A DNA stretch of 64,000 bases from Budorcas taxicolor (GCF_023091745.1 NC_068934.1:17252434-17316433); one strand, 5' to 3'; positions 32,905 through 43,075 are shown, numbered from the stretch's first letter. Numbers and translations are program-made. Notes: generated by a model from the letters alone, not told the origin.

Positions 32905-33255
32905 GATCGAGATCTCCATTATCCAGAAACCACTGAGGCTGTTGAGTACTTGAAATGTGGGTAGTCTAAACTGAGCTGTACTGTAAGTGTACAGTACGTA
33001 CTAGACTGTATAAAATACACACTGGATTTCAGAGGCTTAGCATGACAAAAAATATAAAATGTCTTATTAATAATTTTCTATTGATATATTGATTATTTAT
33101 ACTGATATAAACATTAAAATTATAATGTTTTAGATAAAATATCTTTATAAGTTAAAGACAATATCTTGTTAAAACTAATGACAGTTACTTTGTATTACTT
33201 TTTCTAAAGAGTGGCTTCTGGAACATTCCACATATGTGGCCCAGATTTGTAGCTC
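32905..33255. mobile_element. Non-autonomous hAT-type DNA transposon relic (MER3-like)
   Basis: 'ctgttgagtacttgaaatgtgggtagtctaaactgag' (32940-32975), then an A/T-rich centre and 'ttctggaacattccacatatgtggcccag' (33216-33244). This is the 'stands alone, A/T-rich, gtccaatagaaat-ended' family, in the opposite orientation to 47841-48120. The family name is from memory and not certain. Confidence 0.6.
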
Positions 33256-33374
33256 ACTTATTTTGAGACAATGCACCAGGAAACGGGAATTTATTTAAGG
33301 ATTGTAACCTGGGGAAGATAAAGCTAGGGATATTATAAGAAGTGAAGGAGTTGCAGAATTCCAGTGTTTTTGCT

Positions 33375-33605
33375 GGGTTGACTCATGTAATCCCCAAAGC
33401 AACTCTAGAAGTAGAAATTGTTAAACTCTTGTGTTCAGCTAGAGAGACGGAAGCTGGGAGAGGGGGATGACTAAGCCAGCTGACCCATGTGACCCGGCTG
33501 TGTGCAGGGCTGTCTAGAAGCAGTTCAGAACCCACCGCCCAATACTGCCAGTGGCACAGCCAGAACCCAGGCCTTCTGAGTCCAGCCTGGCACCCGTCCC
33601 ACTCT
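33375..33605 (-). mobile_element. MIR SINE relic, antisense
   Basis: 'actcatgtaatccccaaagcaactctagaag' (33381-33411), then 'gctagagagacggaagctgggagagg'; 'ccagaacccaggccttctgagtcc' (33560-33583) ends it. Confidence 0.62.
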
Positions 33606-34630
33606 CTATACCCCATCTCTGGCTGCCAGCCTGAGGGTAACCATGCAGCTTAGGACGTAGACACAGATCATCCAGATCTAAACTTGTCATACCATCCCTG
33701 TGATTGGATTCCCTTCTGCAGATGCTTTCCTAGGTCCCTTACTCCAAGCAATTAGCGAAGATGTGATACCTGGCTATTACTCTCCTTGTAAATGAGCTCT
33801 GATGCCTGGCTATTTCCCCAACTTCATTATTGATTGTTTAGATCATAACTGTTTTCAGGAAATGTACTTCTTGAAAGAACGCAGTGCACTTCTGAACATT
33901 CACCACCACATCTAGAAAGATTGCTCTGTACCCCCCTGCACCCTCTTGGCATGAGCACATATGAAAACCCTCTTCTCCATTAGCACCACATCCTGTTCGC
34001 CACAAGCCATGGGGCTGAGAAGTAGCTGAACAGAGGCATAGGAGTGGTTCCAGACTCTTTAAAGGACAGTGTCTTCCTAGTGAGCAGAATTTTGTTTACA
34101 TTTTCTAAAATCGAAGATGCCCTTATGGCTGATTACAAACTAAAATCGTGCAGAAGGTCTTGTAGTGAGAAGCAGAATCCTTCCCTAACCTCATCTGCCC
34201 TCCTCTAAGGCAACCACATTGGACTACTTTGGTTTTTAGTTCTTTCGGTGGTTGCTTCCACATCATTAAATAGCATTTGCTTAAACTGCTGTTGAGTGAT
34301 GTTTCAGCTTTACACGGTATGTATTGCCTCCCTGCTGGGTTAAGTGAAGGCTTAGCTTACTGACACCCCAACCTCTCCCACCTCCTCCCAGGGTGCACTT
34401 GCAGTCAGGAATCAGTATTATCACATTTTTTAGTTCTTCCTCTGGTCACCTTTATAACTCTAAATAATATGTTTAAGACAATGGTTCTGAAGGGTCACTT
34501 CTTCCGTTGGACGCATTTCTTCAAAGCTTGCCTTCCATCCATAAGATGGCTTTCTGCAGAAAGGCCCCCGTATAGAAACGATTATTTTGGAACATCGTAA
34601 GGGTGCTTATTCTTAGTATTTTGAGATAGG
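33606..34630. other. No gene or repeat recognised
   Basis: 1 kb of ordinary unique DNA with no long frames on either strand. Confidence 0.5.
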
Positions 34631-34988
34631 TTGTCGTTGTTCAGTCACTCAGTCGTGTCCAACTCTGCGACCCCGTGGACTGTAGCATGCCAGGCTTCCC
34701 GTCCTTCACTGTCTAACAGACTTTGCTCAGATTCATGTCCATTGAGTCGGTGATGCCATCCAACCATTTTATCCTCAGTTGTCCCCTTCTCCTACCCTCA
34801 ATCTTTTCTAGCATCTGGATCTTTACTGGTGAATCGGCTGTTTGCATCAGGAGGCCAAAGCATTTGAGCTTCAGCATCAGTCCTTCCCATGAATATTCAG
34901 AATTGATTTCCTTTAGGATTGACTGGTTTGATCTCCTTGCAGTACAAGGGACTCTTGAGAGTCTTCTCCAGCACCTCAGTTGGAATGA
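34631..34988 (-). mobile_element. BovB LINE 3' end, antisense, old copy with AACAAC-type tail
   Basis: It begins 'ttgtcgttgttcagtcactcag', the antisense of a tail ending in AACAAC rather than the GAACT repeats. It runs to the 'gtcttctccagcacctcag' block. Divergence from the younger copies is clearly higher. Confidence 0.9.
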
Positions 34989-35460
34989 GTGTTTCTCATT
35001 AAAGCTTCACAATTTGAATTTGCGCCTTGCAGGAGGATAGTGGTGATTGTTGTAGGGTTGTTGGGAAACAGCCCTGGAACACATCTTGCCAAATGTTCCC
35101 ACATTGTGGTTAAGAATGCTTACTCATCTCCATCATTGAAAGAAAAAAAAAATAAAAATACAACTCTTCCCTAGAACCTCACAGGTCCTCTTGCCTGATT
35201 TCATAGAACATCAGAGCTTTAGTTAGAACGTGACTGTTCTGTATTTTTCAAGAACTAAGGTATAGAGGGACAAACTAGATAGAATCAGGTTTATAAACCA
35301 CTTAGGTCTTGCAAATGTAATATAAAAAGTAATTCATTTTGATCACATTACGCTGCTCCATAAGTTTGGGACTCTAAGTTATCTGTGGGCCACAGAAAAG
35401 GCTAAGCACAAAATTCAGAGTAGGTTGAATTAACTTTCTACATAGGTCTGGAGTTAACCA
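34989..35460. other. No gene recognised
   Basis: Unique AT-rich DNA with an A-rich run at 35143-35160. Confidence 0.5.
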
Positions 35461-35666
35461 GGGTGGTGGCTCAGATGGTAAAGAATCTGCCTGCAATGTG
35501 GGAGACCTGGGTTTGACCCCTGGGTGGAGAAGATCCTCTGGAGAAGGGAATGTTTACCCACTCCACTATTCTTGCCTGGAGAATCCCATGGACAGAGGAG
35601 CCTGGTGGGCTACAGTCCATGGTGTCGTGAAGAGTCAGACATGACTGAGCGAGTAACACTTTTACT
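35461..35666 (+). mobile_element. Bov-tA SINE
   Basis: A perfect A box TGGCTCAGATGG (35467-35478), but the B box is changed to GGTTTGACCCC. The tail is 'agtcagacatgactgagcgagtaacac'. Confidence 0.95.
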
Positions 35667-35741
35667 TTCATAATAAGTAAGTTGAAATAGCAATGAAGTG
35701 TTAGTAGGAAGAGCACTGTCTTATACTTAGTGTATGTGTGT

Positions 35742-35768
35742 GGGTGGGGGTTTGGGTGGGGGTTGGGG
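35742..35768 (+). other. Potential G-quadruplex tract
   Basis: G-runs GGG T GGGGG TTT GGG T GGGGG TT GGGG satisfy the usual quadruplex rule. Preceded by a TG-rich run (35730-35742). Confidence 0.6.
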
Positions 35769-35796
35769 AGTACAAAATCATCAATGCTAAGCTTAA

Positions 35797-36077
35797 CTGC
35801 TGCTGCTGCTGCTGCTGCTAAGTCGCTTCAGTCATGTCTGACTCTGTGTGACCCCATAGACGGCAGCCCACCAGGCTCTGCCATCCCTGGGATTCTCCAG
35901 GCAAGAACACTGGAGTGGGTCGCCATTTCCTTCTCCAATGCATGAAAGTGAAAAGTGAAAGTGAAGTCACTCAGTCATGCCTGACTCTTAGCGACCCCAT
36001 GGATTGCAGCCTACCAGGCTCCTCCATCCATGGTATTTCCCAGGCAAGGGTACTGGAGTGGGGTGCCATTGCCTTAT
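35797..36077 (-). mobile_element. Bov-A2 dimeric SINE, antisense
   Basis: It begins with a (CTG)n run (35798-35819) and AAGTCGCTTCAGTC, and has two Bov-A monomers separated by the GAAAGTGAAAAGTGAAAGTG linker (35943-35964). It ends at 'gggtgccattgccttatc'. Bov-A monomers derive from the BovB 3' end. Confidence 0.95.
35798..35819. repeat. (CTG)n triplet run at a Bov-A2 tail
   Basis: Seven CTG units, longer than the four seen at 60411 or the three at 61897, showing expansion of the SINE tail. Confidence 0.9.
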
Positions 36078-36119
36078 CAAAGAAGTATTTTAAATGTTTC
36101 TATGTCTTCAGTGTTCATC

Positions 36120-36168
36120 ATAGTACAGTGCCCTACATACTGTAGGTATCTAGTGAAGGATATTTTTT
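36120..36168 (+). mobile_element. L2 LINE 3' end fragment, sense
   Basis: 'tagtacagtgccctacatactgtaggtatctagtgaaggatattt' matches the L2 'agcacagtgcctggcacatagtaggtgctcaataaatattt' end. Confidence 0.6.
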
Positions 36169-36200
36169 ATTTTCTAACAATTCATACAGTTCAGTTCAGT

Positions 36201-36704
36201 TCAGTCGCTCAGTTGTGTCCGACTCCTTGCGAACCCATAAATCGCAGCACGCCAGGCCTCCCTGTCCATCACCATCTCCCGGAGTTCACTCAGATTCATG
36301 TCCATCGAGTCAGTGATGCCATCCAGCCATCTCATCCTCAGTCGTCCCCTTCTCCTCCTGCCCCCAATCCCTCCCAGCATCAGAGTCTTTTCCAATGAGT
36401 CAACTCTTCGCATGAGGTGGCCAAAGTACTGGAGCTTCAGCTTTAGCATCATTCCTTCCAAAGACCACCCAGGGTTGATCTCCTTCAGAAAGGACTGGTT
36501 GGATCTCCTTGCAGTCCAAGGGACTCTCAAGAGTCTTCTCCAACACCACAGTTCATAAGTATCAATTCTTTGGCATTCAGCCTTCTTCACAGTCCAACTC
36601 TCACATCCATACATGACCAGAGGAAAAACCATAGCCTTGACTAGACGGACCTTAGTCGGCAAAGTAATGTTTCTGCTTTTGAATATACTATCTAGGTTGG
36701 TCAA
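36201..36704 (-). pseudogene. BovB C-terminal region, open segment
   Basis: 167 codons with 'YGCESWT' near residue 32, 'RRLLRVPWTARRSNQS' and the basic 'GGRRRRGR' stretch, the conserved C-terminal part of the RTE-type protein. It lies in a different frame from the RT segment because of base losses around 36700-36780. Confidence 0.9.
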
Positions 36705-37575
36705 ACTTTTCTTCCAAGAAGTAAGTGTCTTTTAATTTCATGGCTGCAGTCACCATCTGCAGTGATTTTGGAGCCCAAAAAATAAAGTCTGACACTGTTT
36801 CCACTGCTTCCCCATCTATTTCCCATGAAGTGATGGGACCAGATGCCATGATCGTCGTTTTCTGAATGTTGAGCTTTAAGCCAACGTTTTCACTGTCCTC
36901 TTTCACTTTCATCAAGAGGCTTTTTAGCTCCTCTTCACTTTCTGCCATAAGGGTGGTGTCATCTGCATATCTGAGGTGATTGATATTTCTCCCGGCAATC
37001 TTGATTCCAGCTTGTGTTTCTTCCAGTCCAGCGTTTCTCATGATGTACTCTGCATAGAAGTTAAAGAAGCAGGGTGACAATATACAGCCTTGACATACTC
37101 CTTTTCCTTTTTGGAACCAGTCTGTTGTTCCATGTCCAGTTCTAACTGTTGCTTCCTGACCTGCATACAGATATCTCAAGAGGCAGGTCAGGTGGTCTGG
37201 TATTCCCATCTCTTTCAGAATTTTCCACAGTTTATTGTGATCCACACAGTCAAAGGCTTTGGCACAGTTAATAAAGCAGAAATAGATGTTTTTCTGGAAC
37301 TCTCTTGCTTTTTCCGTGATCCAGCGGATGTTGGCAATTTGATCTCTGGTTCCTCTGCCTTTTCTAAAACCAGCTTGAACATCAGGAAGTTCATGGTTCA
37401 CATACTGCTGAAGCCTGGCTTGGAGAATTTTGAGCACTACTTTACTAGCGTGTGAGATGAGTGCAATTGTGCGGTAGTTTGAGCATTCTTTGACATTGCC
37501 TTTCTTTGGGATTGGAATGAAAACTGACCTTTCCAGTCCTGTGGCCACTGCTGAGTTTTCCAAATTTGCTGGCAT
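36688..37575 (-). pseudogene. BovB reverse transcriptase, open segment
   Basis: 295 codons spanning the RT domain: 'FIPIPKKGN' near residue 19, 'AGFRKGRGTRDQIAN', 'CAKAFDCVDH' and 'LRYADDTT'. Both catalytic aspartates of YADD are encoded (36958-36969). The last about 30 codons are out of frame after the A-run deletion at 36776-36781. The upstream frame change is at 37529-37532. Unable to encode a complete RTE protein. Confidence 0.93.
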
Positions 37576-38291
37576 ATTGAGTGCAGCACTTTCACAGCAT
37601 CATCTTTCAGGATTTGAAATAGGTCAACTAGAATTCTATCTCCTCCACTAGTTTTCTTCATAGTGATGCTTTCTAAGGCCCACTTGACTTCACATTCCAA
37701 GATGTCTGGCTCTAGATTAGTGATCACATCATCATGATTATCTGGGTCATGAAGATCTTTTTTGTACAATTCTTCCATGTATTCTTGCCACCTCTTCTTA
37801 ATATCTCCTGCTTCTGTTAGGTCCAGACCATTTCTGTCCTTTATTGAGCCCATCTTTGCATGAAATGTTCCCTTGGTATCTCTAATTTTCTTGAAGAGAT
37901 CTCTAGTCTTTCCCATTCTGTTGTTTTCCTCTATTTCTTTGCATTGATGGCTGAAGAAGGCTTTCTTATCTCTTCTTGCTATTCTTTGGAACTCTGCATT
38001 CAGACACTTATATCTTTCCTTTTCTCCTTTGCTTTTCGCTTCTCTTCTTTTCACAGCTATTTGTAAGGCCTTCCCAGACAGCCATTTTTCTTTTTTGCAT
38101 TTCTTTTCCATGGGGATGGTCTTGATCCCTGTCTCCTGTACAATGTCACAAACCTCAGTCCATAGTTCATCAGGCACTCTATCTATCAGATCTAGGCCCT
38201 TAAATCTATTTCTCACTTCCAGTGTATAATCATAAGGGATTTGACTTAGGTCATAGCTGAATGGTCTAGTGGTTTTCCCTGCCTTCTTCAA
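37437..38291 (-). pseudogene. BovB linker region between endonuclease and RT, open segment
   Basis: 284 codons between the TAG at 38364-38366 and the end of frame at 37437. It is lysine/arginine-rich and includes 'YDYTLEVRNRFKGLDLIDR', 'FQRIARRDKKAF' and 'EEDLHDPDNHD'-like motifs of the BovB linker. The last about 30 codons (after 37530) are shifted out of the RT frame by the single-base loss. Confidence 0.9.
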
Positions 38292-38414
38292 TATAAGTCT
38301 GAATTTGGTAATAAGGAGTTCATGATTTGAGCCACAGTCATCTCCTGGTCTTGTTTTTGGTGACTATATAGAGCTTCTCCATCTTTGGCTGCAAAGAATA
38401 TAATCAATATTATT

Positions 38415-38768
38415 TCAGTGTTGACCATCTGGTAATGTCCCTGTGTAGAGTCTTCTCTTGTGTTGTTGGAAGAGGTTGTTTGCTATGACCAGTGCATTTT
38501 CTTGGCAAAACTCTATTAGTCTTTGCCCTGCTTCATTCCGTATTCCAAGGCCAAATTTGCCTGTTACTCCAGGAGTTTCTTGACTTCCTACTTTTGCATT
38601 CCAGTACCCTATAATGAAAAGGACATCTTTTTTGGGTGTTAGTTCTAAAAGGTCTTGTAGGTCTTCATAGAACTGTTCAACTTCAGCTTCTTCAGCGTTA
38701 ATGGTTGGGGCATAGACTTGGATTACTTTGATACTGAATGGTTTGCCTTGGAAACGAACAGAGATCAC
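38415..38768 (-). pseudogene. BovB AP-type endonuclease, C-terminal part, open segment
   Basis: 117 codons with 'YAPT' and the catalytic block that normally reads GDWNAKVG. Here codon 38604-38606 encodes Tyr, giving GYWNAKVG, so a metal-binding/catalytic aspartate of the exonuclease/endonuclease/phosphatase fold is lost. It ends at TGA (38415-38417), which is CGA in the usual sequence, a typical CpG decay. Confidence 0.92.
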
Positions 38769-38804
38769 TCTGTCATCTTTGAGACTGCATCCAAGTACTG
38801 CATT

Positions 38805-39356
38805 TCAGACTCTTTTGTGGACCATGATGGCTACTCCATTTCTTCTTAGGGATTCCTGCCTGTAGTAGTAGATATAATGGTCATCTGAGTTAAATTCGCC
38901 TATTCCAGTCCATTTTAGTTCACTGATTCCTGGAATGTCGATGTTCACTCTTGCCATCTCCTGTTTGATTGCTTCCAATTTGCCTTGATTCATGGAGCTG
39001 ACATTCCAGGTTCCTATGCAATATTGCTCTTTATAGCATCGGACCTTGCTTCTATCACTAGTCACATCCACAACTGGGTATTGTTTTTGCTTTGGCTCCA
39101 TCCCTTCCTTCTTTCTGGAGTTATTTGTCCACTGATCTCCAGTAATGTATTGGGCACCTACTGACCTGGGGAGTTCCTCTTTCAGTGTCCTATCTTTTTG
39201 CCTTTTCATACTGTTTATGGGGTTCTCAAGGTAGGAATACTGAAGTGGTTTTCCATCCCCTCCTGCAGTGTACCACATTCTGTCAGACCTCTTCACCATG
39301 ACCTGCCCATCTTGGGTGGACTTGTGGGCATGGCTTGGTTTCCTTGAGTTAGACAA
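38805..39356 (-). pseudogene. BovB N-terminal region and start of endonuclease, open segment
   Basis: 183 codons. The first about 110 form the variable leader. 'IGTWNVSSMNQGKL' near residue 115 is the first endonuclease motif (usual TWNV/R block) and 'GISELKW' carries the catalytic glutamate. It terminates at TGA (38805-38807), again a CGA to TGA change. Confidence 0.9.
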
Positions 39357-39468
39357 GGCTGTGGTCCTAGTGTGATTAGATTGGCTAGTTTTCTGTGATT
39401 ATGGTTTCAGTGTGTCTGCCCTCTGATACCCTCTTGCAACACCTACCATCTTACTTGGGTTTCTCTTA

Positions 39469-39640
39469 CCTTGGACGGGGGGTATCTCCTCACGGCCGCC
39501 CCTCCTGACCTTGGATGAGGGGTATCTCCTCACGGCTGCTCTAGCAAAGTGCAGCCGCCACTCCTCACCTTGGACGGAGGGTATCTCCTCACGGCTGGTC
39601 CAGCAAGGCGCAGCCGCCACTCCTCACCCTGGACGAGGGG
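39469..39640 (-). repeat. Tandem 59-bp monomers of the BovB 5' UTR
   Basis: Units start with CCTTGGA/CCCTGGA at 39469 (short, 40 bp), 39509 (59 bp), 39568 (59 bp) and 39627 (partial, 14 bp). Each carries 'GGTATCTCCTCACGGC'. Monomeric 5' repeats are a common LINE promoter design; activity here is inference. Confidence 0.9.
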
Positions 39641-40096
39641 ATGTCGATGTTTCCATGCTACTCTCTCAGTTTGCCCCACTCTCTCCCCCACTGTGTTCAC
39701 ATGTTTGCTCTCTATATCCATTGCTGCCCTGCAAATAGATTTATCAGTACCATCTTTCTAGATTCTATGTATACATGTTAATATATAATATTTGTTTTTC
39801 TCTTTCCAACTTACCTCACTCTGTATAATAGGATCTCAGTTCATCCCCCTCATTAGAACTGACTCAAGTGCCTTCCTTTTTATGGCAGAGTAATATTCCA
39901 CTGTGCATATGCACCACAGCTTCTTTATCCGTTCATCTGTTGATGGACATCTAGGTTGCTTCCATGTCGTAGCTATTGTAAACAGTGCTGCAGTGAACAC
40001 TGGGGTCCCTTTCATTTCTGGTTTTCTCAAGAGTATCTGCCCAGTAGTGGGATTGCTGAGTCATCTGGTAGTTTTATTCCTAGTTTTTTAAGGAGT
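39641..40096 (-). mobile_element. L1 3' UTR/ORF2 end fragment, antisense, lacking its 3' terminus
   Basis: 'ccatgctactctctcagtttgcccc' (39653-39677), 'gctgccctgcaaatagattta', 'cctcattagaactgactcaa' (39848-39867), 'gagtaatattccactgtgcatatgcacc' and 'gttgatggacatctaggttgcttcc' (39939-39963), ending 'ctagttttttaaggagtc'. The terminal 3' UTR and A-tail, expected on the left, are absent; BovB sits there instead. Confidence 0.88.
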
Positions 40097-40376
40097 CTGT
40101 GATCATGATCTTTGATGTTCTTATAGCGAAAAGACTATAACTTGCTGAAGGCTCAGTTAGCATTTCTCAGCAATAGAGTATTTTTTCATTAAGGTATGTA
40201 CATTGATCTTTTGGGTATAATGCTACTGCAGACTTAATAGACTACAGTACAGTGTAAATATAATTTTTATATGCACTAGGAAACCAAAAAAGAAATTGTG
40301 TAGCTCACTTTGCTGCGATATTCAGTTTATTGCTGTGGTCTGGAACCAAACCCATAGTATCTCTGAGGTCTGCCTG
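40097..40376. mobile_element. Tigger-type (TcMar) DNA transposon relic with internal deletion
   Basis: 'gtgatcatgatctttgatgtt' (40100-40120), 'gctgaaggctcagttagcatttctcagcaatagag' (40145-40179), 'ggtataatgctactgcagacttaatagactacag', 'ggaaaccaaaaaagaaattgtgtagctcac', then the terminal 'tatctctgaggtctgcctg' (40358-40376). The right terminal inverted repeat is kept and the left one is missing. Confidence 0.82.
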
Positions 40377-40379
40377 TAA

Positions 40380-40590
40380 TTCACACTCTGGTGTTCATGA
40401 GTTAAGTGACCTTGTGCAAGTCATGGCCTTTCTCTGTGGCTCGTTTTCTCTTCCGTGCCATGGTAAAGACCTGCTTCTTGCAGTAAGAAGTGTGGGAGCA
40501 AAGTGAGATTATCTTTTAATAATAACATGTGAACCCCTCAACCCAATGCCTTATAAATGCTAGGCTATTCATTCATTCAGGAGTCGAGTC
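40380..40590 (+). mobile_element. MIR SINE, sense
   Basis: 'gttaagtgaccttgtgcaagtcatggcctttctctgtggctcgttttctcttccgtgccatgg' (40402-40463) is the MIR core; 'ccttataaatgctaggctattcatt' ends it. Confidence 0.75.
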
Positions 40591-41050
40591 CCCCTTTTTT
40601 ACCCAACCCCCAGATCCAAGACTTGCTAGAGGAGTTTAGAGGAGGACGTGATCATTTATATGAGGTGGAGAGGGGAGGACTCCAGAAGGTCTGGGGGTGA
40701 TCTGGACCTTGCAGGGTGAGGGAGATGGAAGAATCCAGGGAGTGGATAGGGGCTGGGCCAGGGATTGGGGAGACAGTGCCTATGGCATGCCACAGGGGAA
40801 CATTTCTTGGGACCAAAACTAGGGTGCAACTTTTAAAATCTTCAGCAAATTACCTTTGCTTTTGTGAGGAGTCATGGAAGAAGAGCCGGGATACTACTGG
40901 GGCTAGAAAGCTGCTTGCTGCTCCCAAGAGGCTTTGCTCCACCCATAATGCAAGGATGAGTCTAGCACAGACTTGGTCTTCGGGCTGACCTGGCCGGGCC
41001 TTCATCCTCACAACAGCGTGCCCATGGACAGATGAGAAATCACTTTGAGT
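40591..41050. other. No gene recognised
   Basis: Unique DNA. The minus frame at 40850-41086 and the plus frame at 40716-40988 are short and unsupported. Confidence 0.5.
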
Positions 41051-41054
41051 CTCA

Positions 41055-41175
41055 AATCCCTCTGACTGTAATATGGGGAATAACAAGAGAACATCTCCAC
41101 CGTGCTGCTATGAAGAATCAATAAAAAGCTTTCAGAACATGTCTAGCATACAATAGGCATGCAGGAGATGCTGGT
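41055..41175 (+). mobile_element. MIR SINE 3' part, sense
   Basis: 'ctgtaatatggggaataacaagaga' (41066-41090), 'gaatcaataaaaagctttcagaacatgtctagcatacaataggcatgc' (41115-41162). Confidence 0.68.
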
Positions 41176-41434
41176 TTCTTTTGAAAAGTCTTTTCAAAAG
41201 TCTTGCCCTCTTCCCTAGGACACACCACTTCCTGCTGAAAGGAAGGCTTCCACTTTGGGAAGGCTTTAATTATCTCTGTCCCCATGGCCCCGGGGTGGGG
41301 GTCACATACAGTCAGCTCTCAGGGAGCAGTTAACCAAGTGGGACCAAACTTGTACCAGCTGGACCTTATGTTGCTGTGGAGTGAGGCTCAGGATGGAGTG
41401 AGTCAGCCCAGAAGGCCAGGGATGTAGGTGGTGT

Positions 41435-41610
41435 TAAAAGCACCCAGACTTTGGAGTCATGAAGACTTGAGTCTGAAAACTCCTATTTAGCCATTTACTC
41501 TTGGCCTTGGTTTTGTCATCCGGAAAATGGGAACAGAAATCACTACTTCCTGGAGTTGTTATGAGAACCCCATGAGATAACCTGTGTTATGGTACTACTT
41601 GGCACTAGGC
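41435..41610 (+). mobile_element. MIR SINE, sense
   Basis: 'aaaagcacccagactttggagtcatgaagacttgagtc' (41437-41474), 'cttggttttgtcatccggaaaatgggaacag' and 'cctggagttgttatgagaaccccatgagataa' (41550-41581). Near complete. Confidence 0.82.
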
Positions 41611-41644
41611 TGTGTGTGGTGTGTGTGGTGTGTGTGTGTGTGCT
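41611..41644. repeat. (GT)n microsatellite at MIR 3' end
   Basis: GT units interrupted by extra G at two places. Confidence 0.9.
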
Positions 41645-42765
41645 CGCACATGTATGTGAGACAAGGTCCGTGGTCCATAGTCAGTGCTCAGTACACAGTG
41701 AATATGTGTTTGCCTCCCTGCTCCCCTTTCCTGGGGCAGGGGGCATAGTTCCCAGGTGGTCTTCCCCAAGAGGCAATACCAGGTTGCACACCACGCTCCC
41801 TCTGCCCCCAGCCCAGGGGGGTACCTTGTGTGCTGAGGAGCCCATGCTGGTGCCAGTCGGCAAGTCCAGGACTTGTGGGTGAGCAGGGGAGGTCTGAAGA
41901 CCTAGGTTCCACCGAGCTCCACATTGAATGGTGGGCACCTTGGGCAGGGCCCTTGGCAGGCTCGACCTGGGGTCCCCGTGATACGATGAGGAGGTGGCCC
42001 TCAGCAGGCTCAGTGTTGCTCCAGGGATAAATGTGAATACAGTTCATCCTCTCTTCCCCAGACAGAGGCCATGGTCTCTCACAGATAAAGGACCAGTTAG
42101 TAGAACACTCTGGAATGGTGTGGAAGGTACAGATGAATGCACAGGCACACGAGACTCAGGAGCAAGTGACGTCCATCTCTGAAGTCCTTTGGAAAGATAC
42201 GAGAAAGGTTCTAGAAGCATAAACATGTCTTCATGGTCAACATTCCTTGGCCTCTTCCAAGGTACGAGTCCTCTTGGGAAGGGATTAACCCTACGGGACA
42301 GGATAGGTGCTGTTAAGGCCTGTCTGAACCTTCCCCTTCCAGCTTTCTCACTCCAGACCTCAGGGTCCTCTTTGGCCAGTGAGATGTACACTTACCTGCA
42401 GGCCTTTCATCCTCAGACTGACCCAACTCCGTCATGAGATCTCAGTGCCTCAGTTTCCCCATTAGATGAACTCAGTGACCTGGGGGATTTCCAAAATGTT
42501 GGTAACAGTAGAAGTTCTCATCAAACGAACTCACTCATAAAGTCTGAACACGTGCAACAGGAAGAGGCAGACGGCTTCTGTTTGGGGGGCTGGGGGGGTG
42601 CCGTAGAGGCAGAACTGCTTCTGTTAGGGGGGTGGGATGCTGTTTTCTCTCCTGACGGGCTGCTTCTGTAAACCTGGCCCTCTGCGGGGCACTGAATCCC
42701 ACCTGCTTCTGCCTGGGGCTGTCTAGTAAGGCAACTGCCCTGCCAATTATACAGATTATACAAAG
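41645..42765. other. No gene recognised
   Basis: 1.1 kb of G/C-rich unique DNA. A weak MIR-like 'gatctcagtgcctcagtttccccattag' lies at 42438-42465. Frames on both strands overlap and show no domain. Confidence 0.5.
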
Positions 42766-42769
42766 CAGG

Positions 42770-43075
42770 CAGAAAGAGGTAGCCTGAGGTTGGGAGGAGT
42801 CATGGCCAGCGTGTGATGTCGAAAGAGAGCCTTGAAGGATGGGGAGGCATTTATCAGGGGAGGAGGTGAGCGGGAAGAGAGAGAGACTGGGAACAGCAGG
42901 CAGAGCTAGAATCTAAGTGAGGCTGGTGTGGGAGTTGGGGTGGGGACCGTGATCAGTGGGGAGCAGTGAGAAGAGATAACTGGAGGGGTTAGATGGCCTA
43001 GAACTTGAAGGGTTTGCTCTATGTGGCAACACCATGTCATGTAAGAGTTTTGAGTAGGAAAGTGTGGTCATTGGA
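42770..43075 (-). mobile_element. L2 LINE relic, antisense
   Basis: 'gagccttgaaggatggggaggcatttatcagggg' (42827-42860), 'agtgaggctggtgtgggag', 'gatggcctagaacttgaagggtttgctc' (42992-43019) and 'gtaagagttttgagtaggaaagtgtgg' fit antisense L2. Confidence 0.65.

Larger units (their letters stand above)
36188..39640 (-). mobile_element. BovB LINE, essentially full length, antisense
   Basis: About 3.45 kb, the usual full length for BovB. On the minus strand from right to left: a 5' UTR with 59-bp tandem monomers (39469-39640), the leader ('gtgtgtctgccctctgataccctctt' complement, 39408-39433), endonuclease, linker, reverse transcriptase with YADD (36958-36969), C-terminal region and terminal GAACT repeats (36188-36204). 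Visible inactivating changes are TGA at 38805-38807, TGA at 38415-38417, TAG at 38364-38366, a lost base in the run at 37529-37532 and a lost base in the A-run at 36776-36781. The 5' end joins an L1 fragment directly; no target duplication was found. Confidence 0.96.

Noticed and set aside
39469..39640. Possible CRISPR-like or minisatellite array
   Set aside because: The units are directly adjacent monomers of the BovB 5' UTR with no unique spacers.
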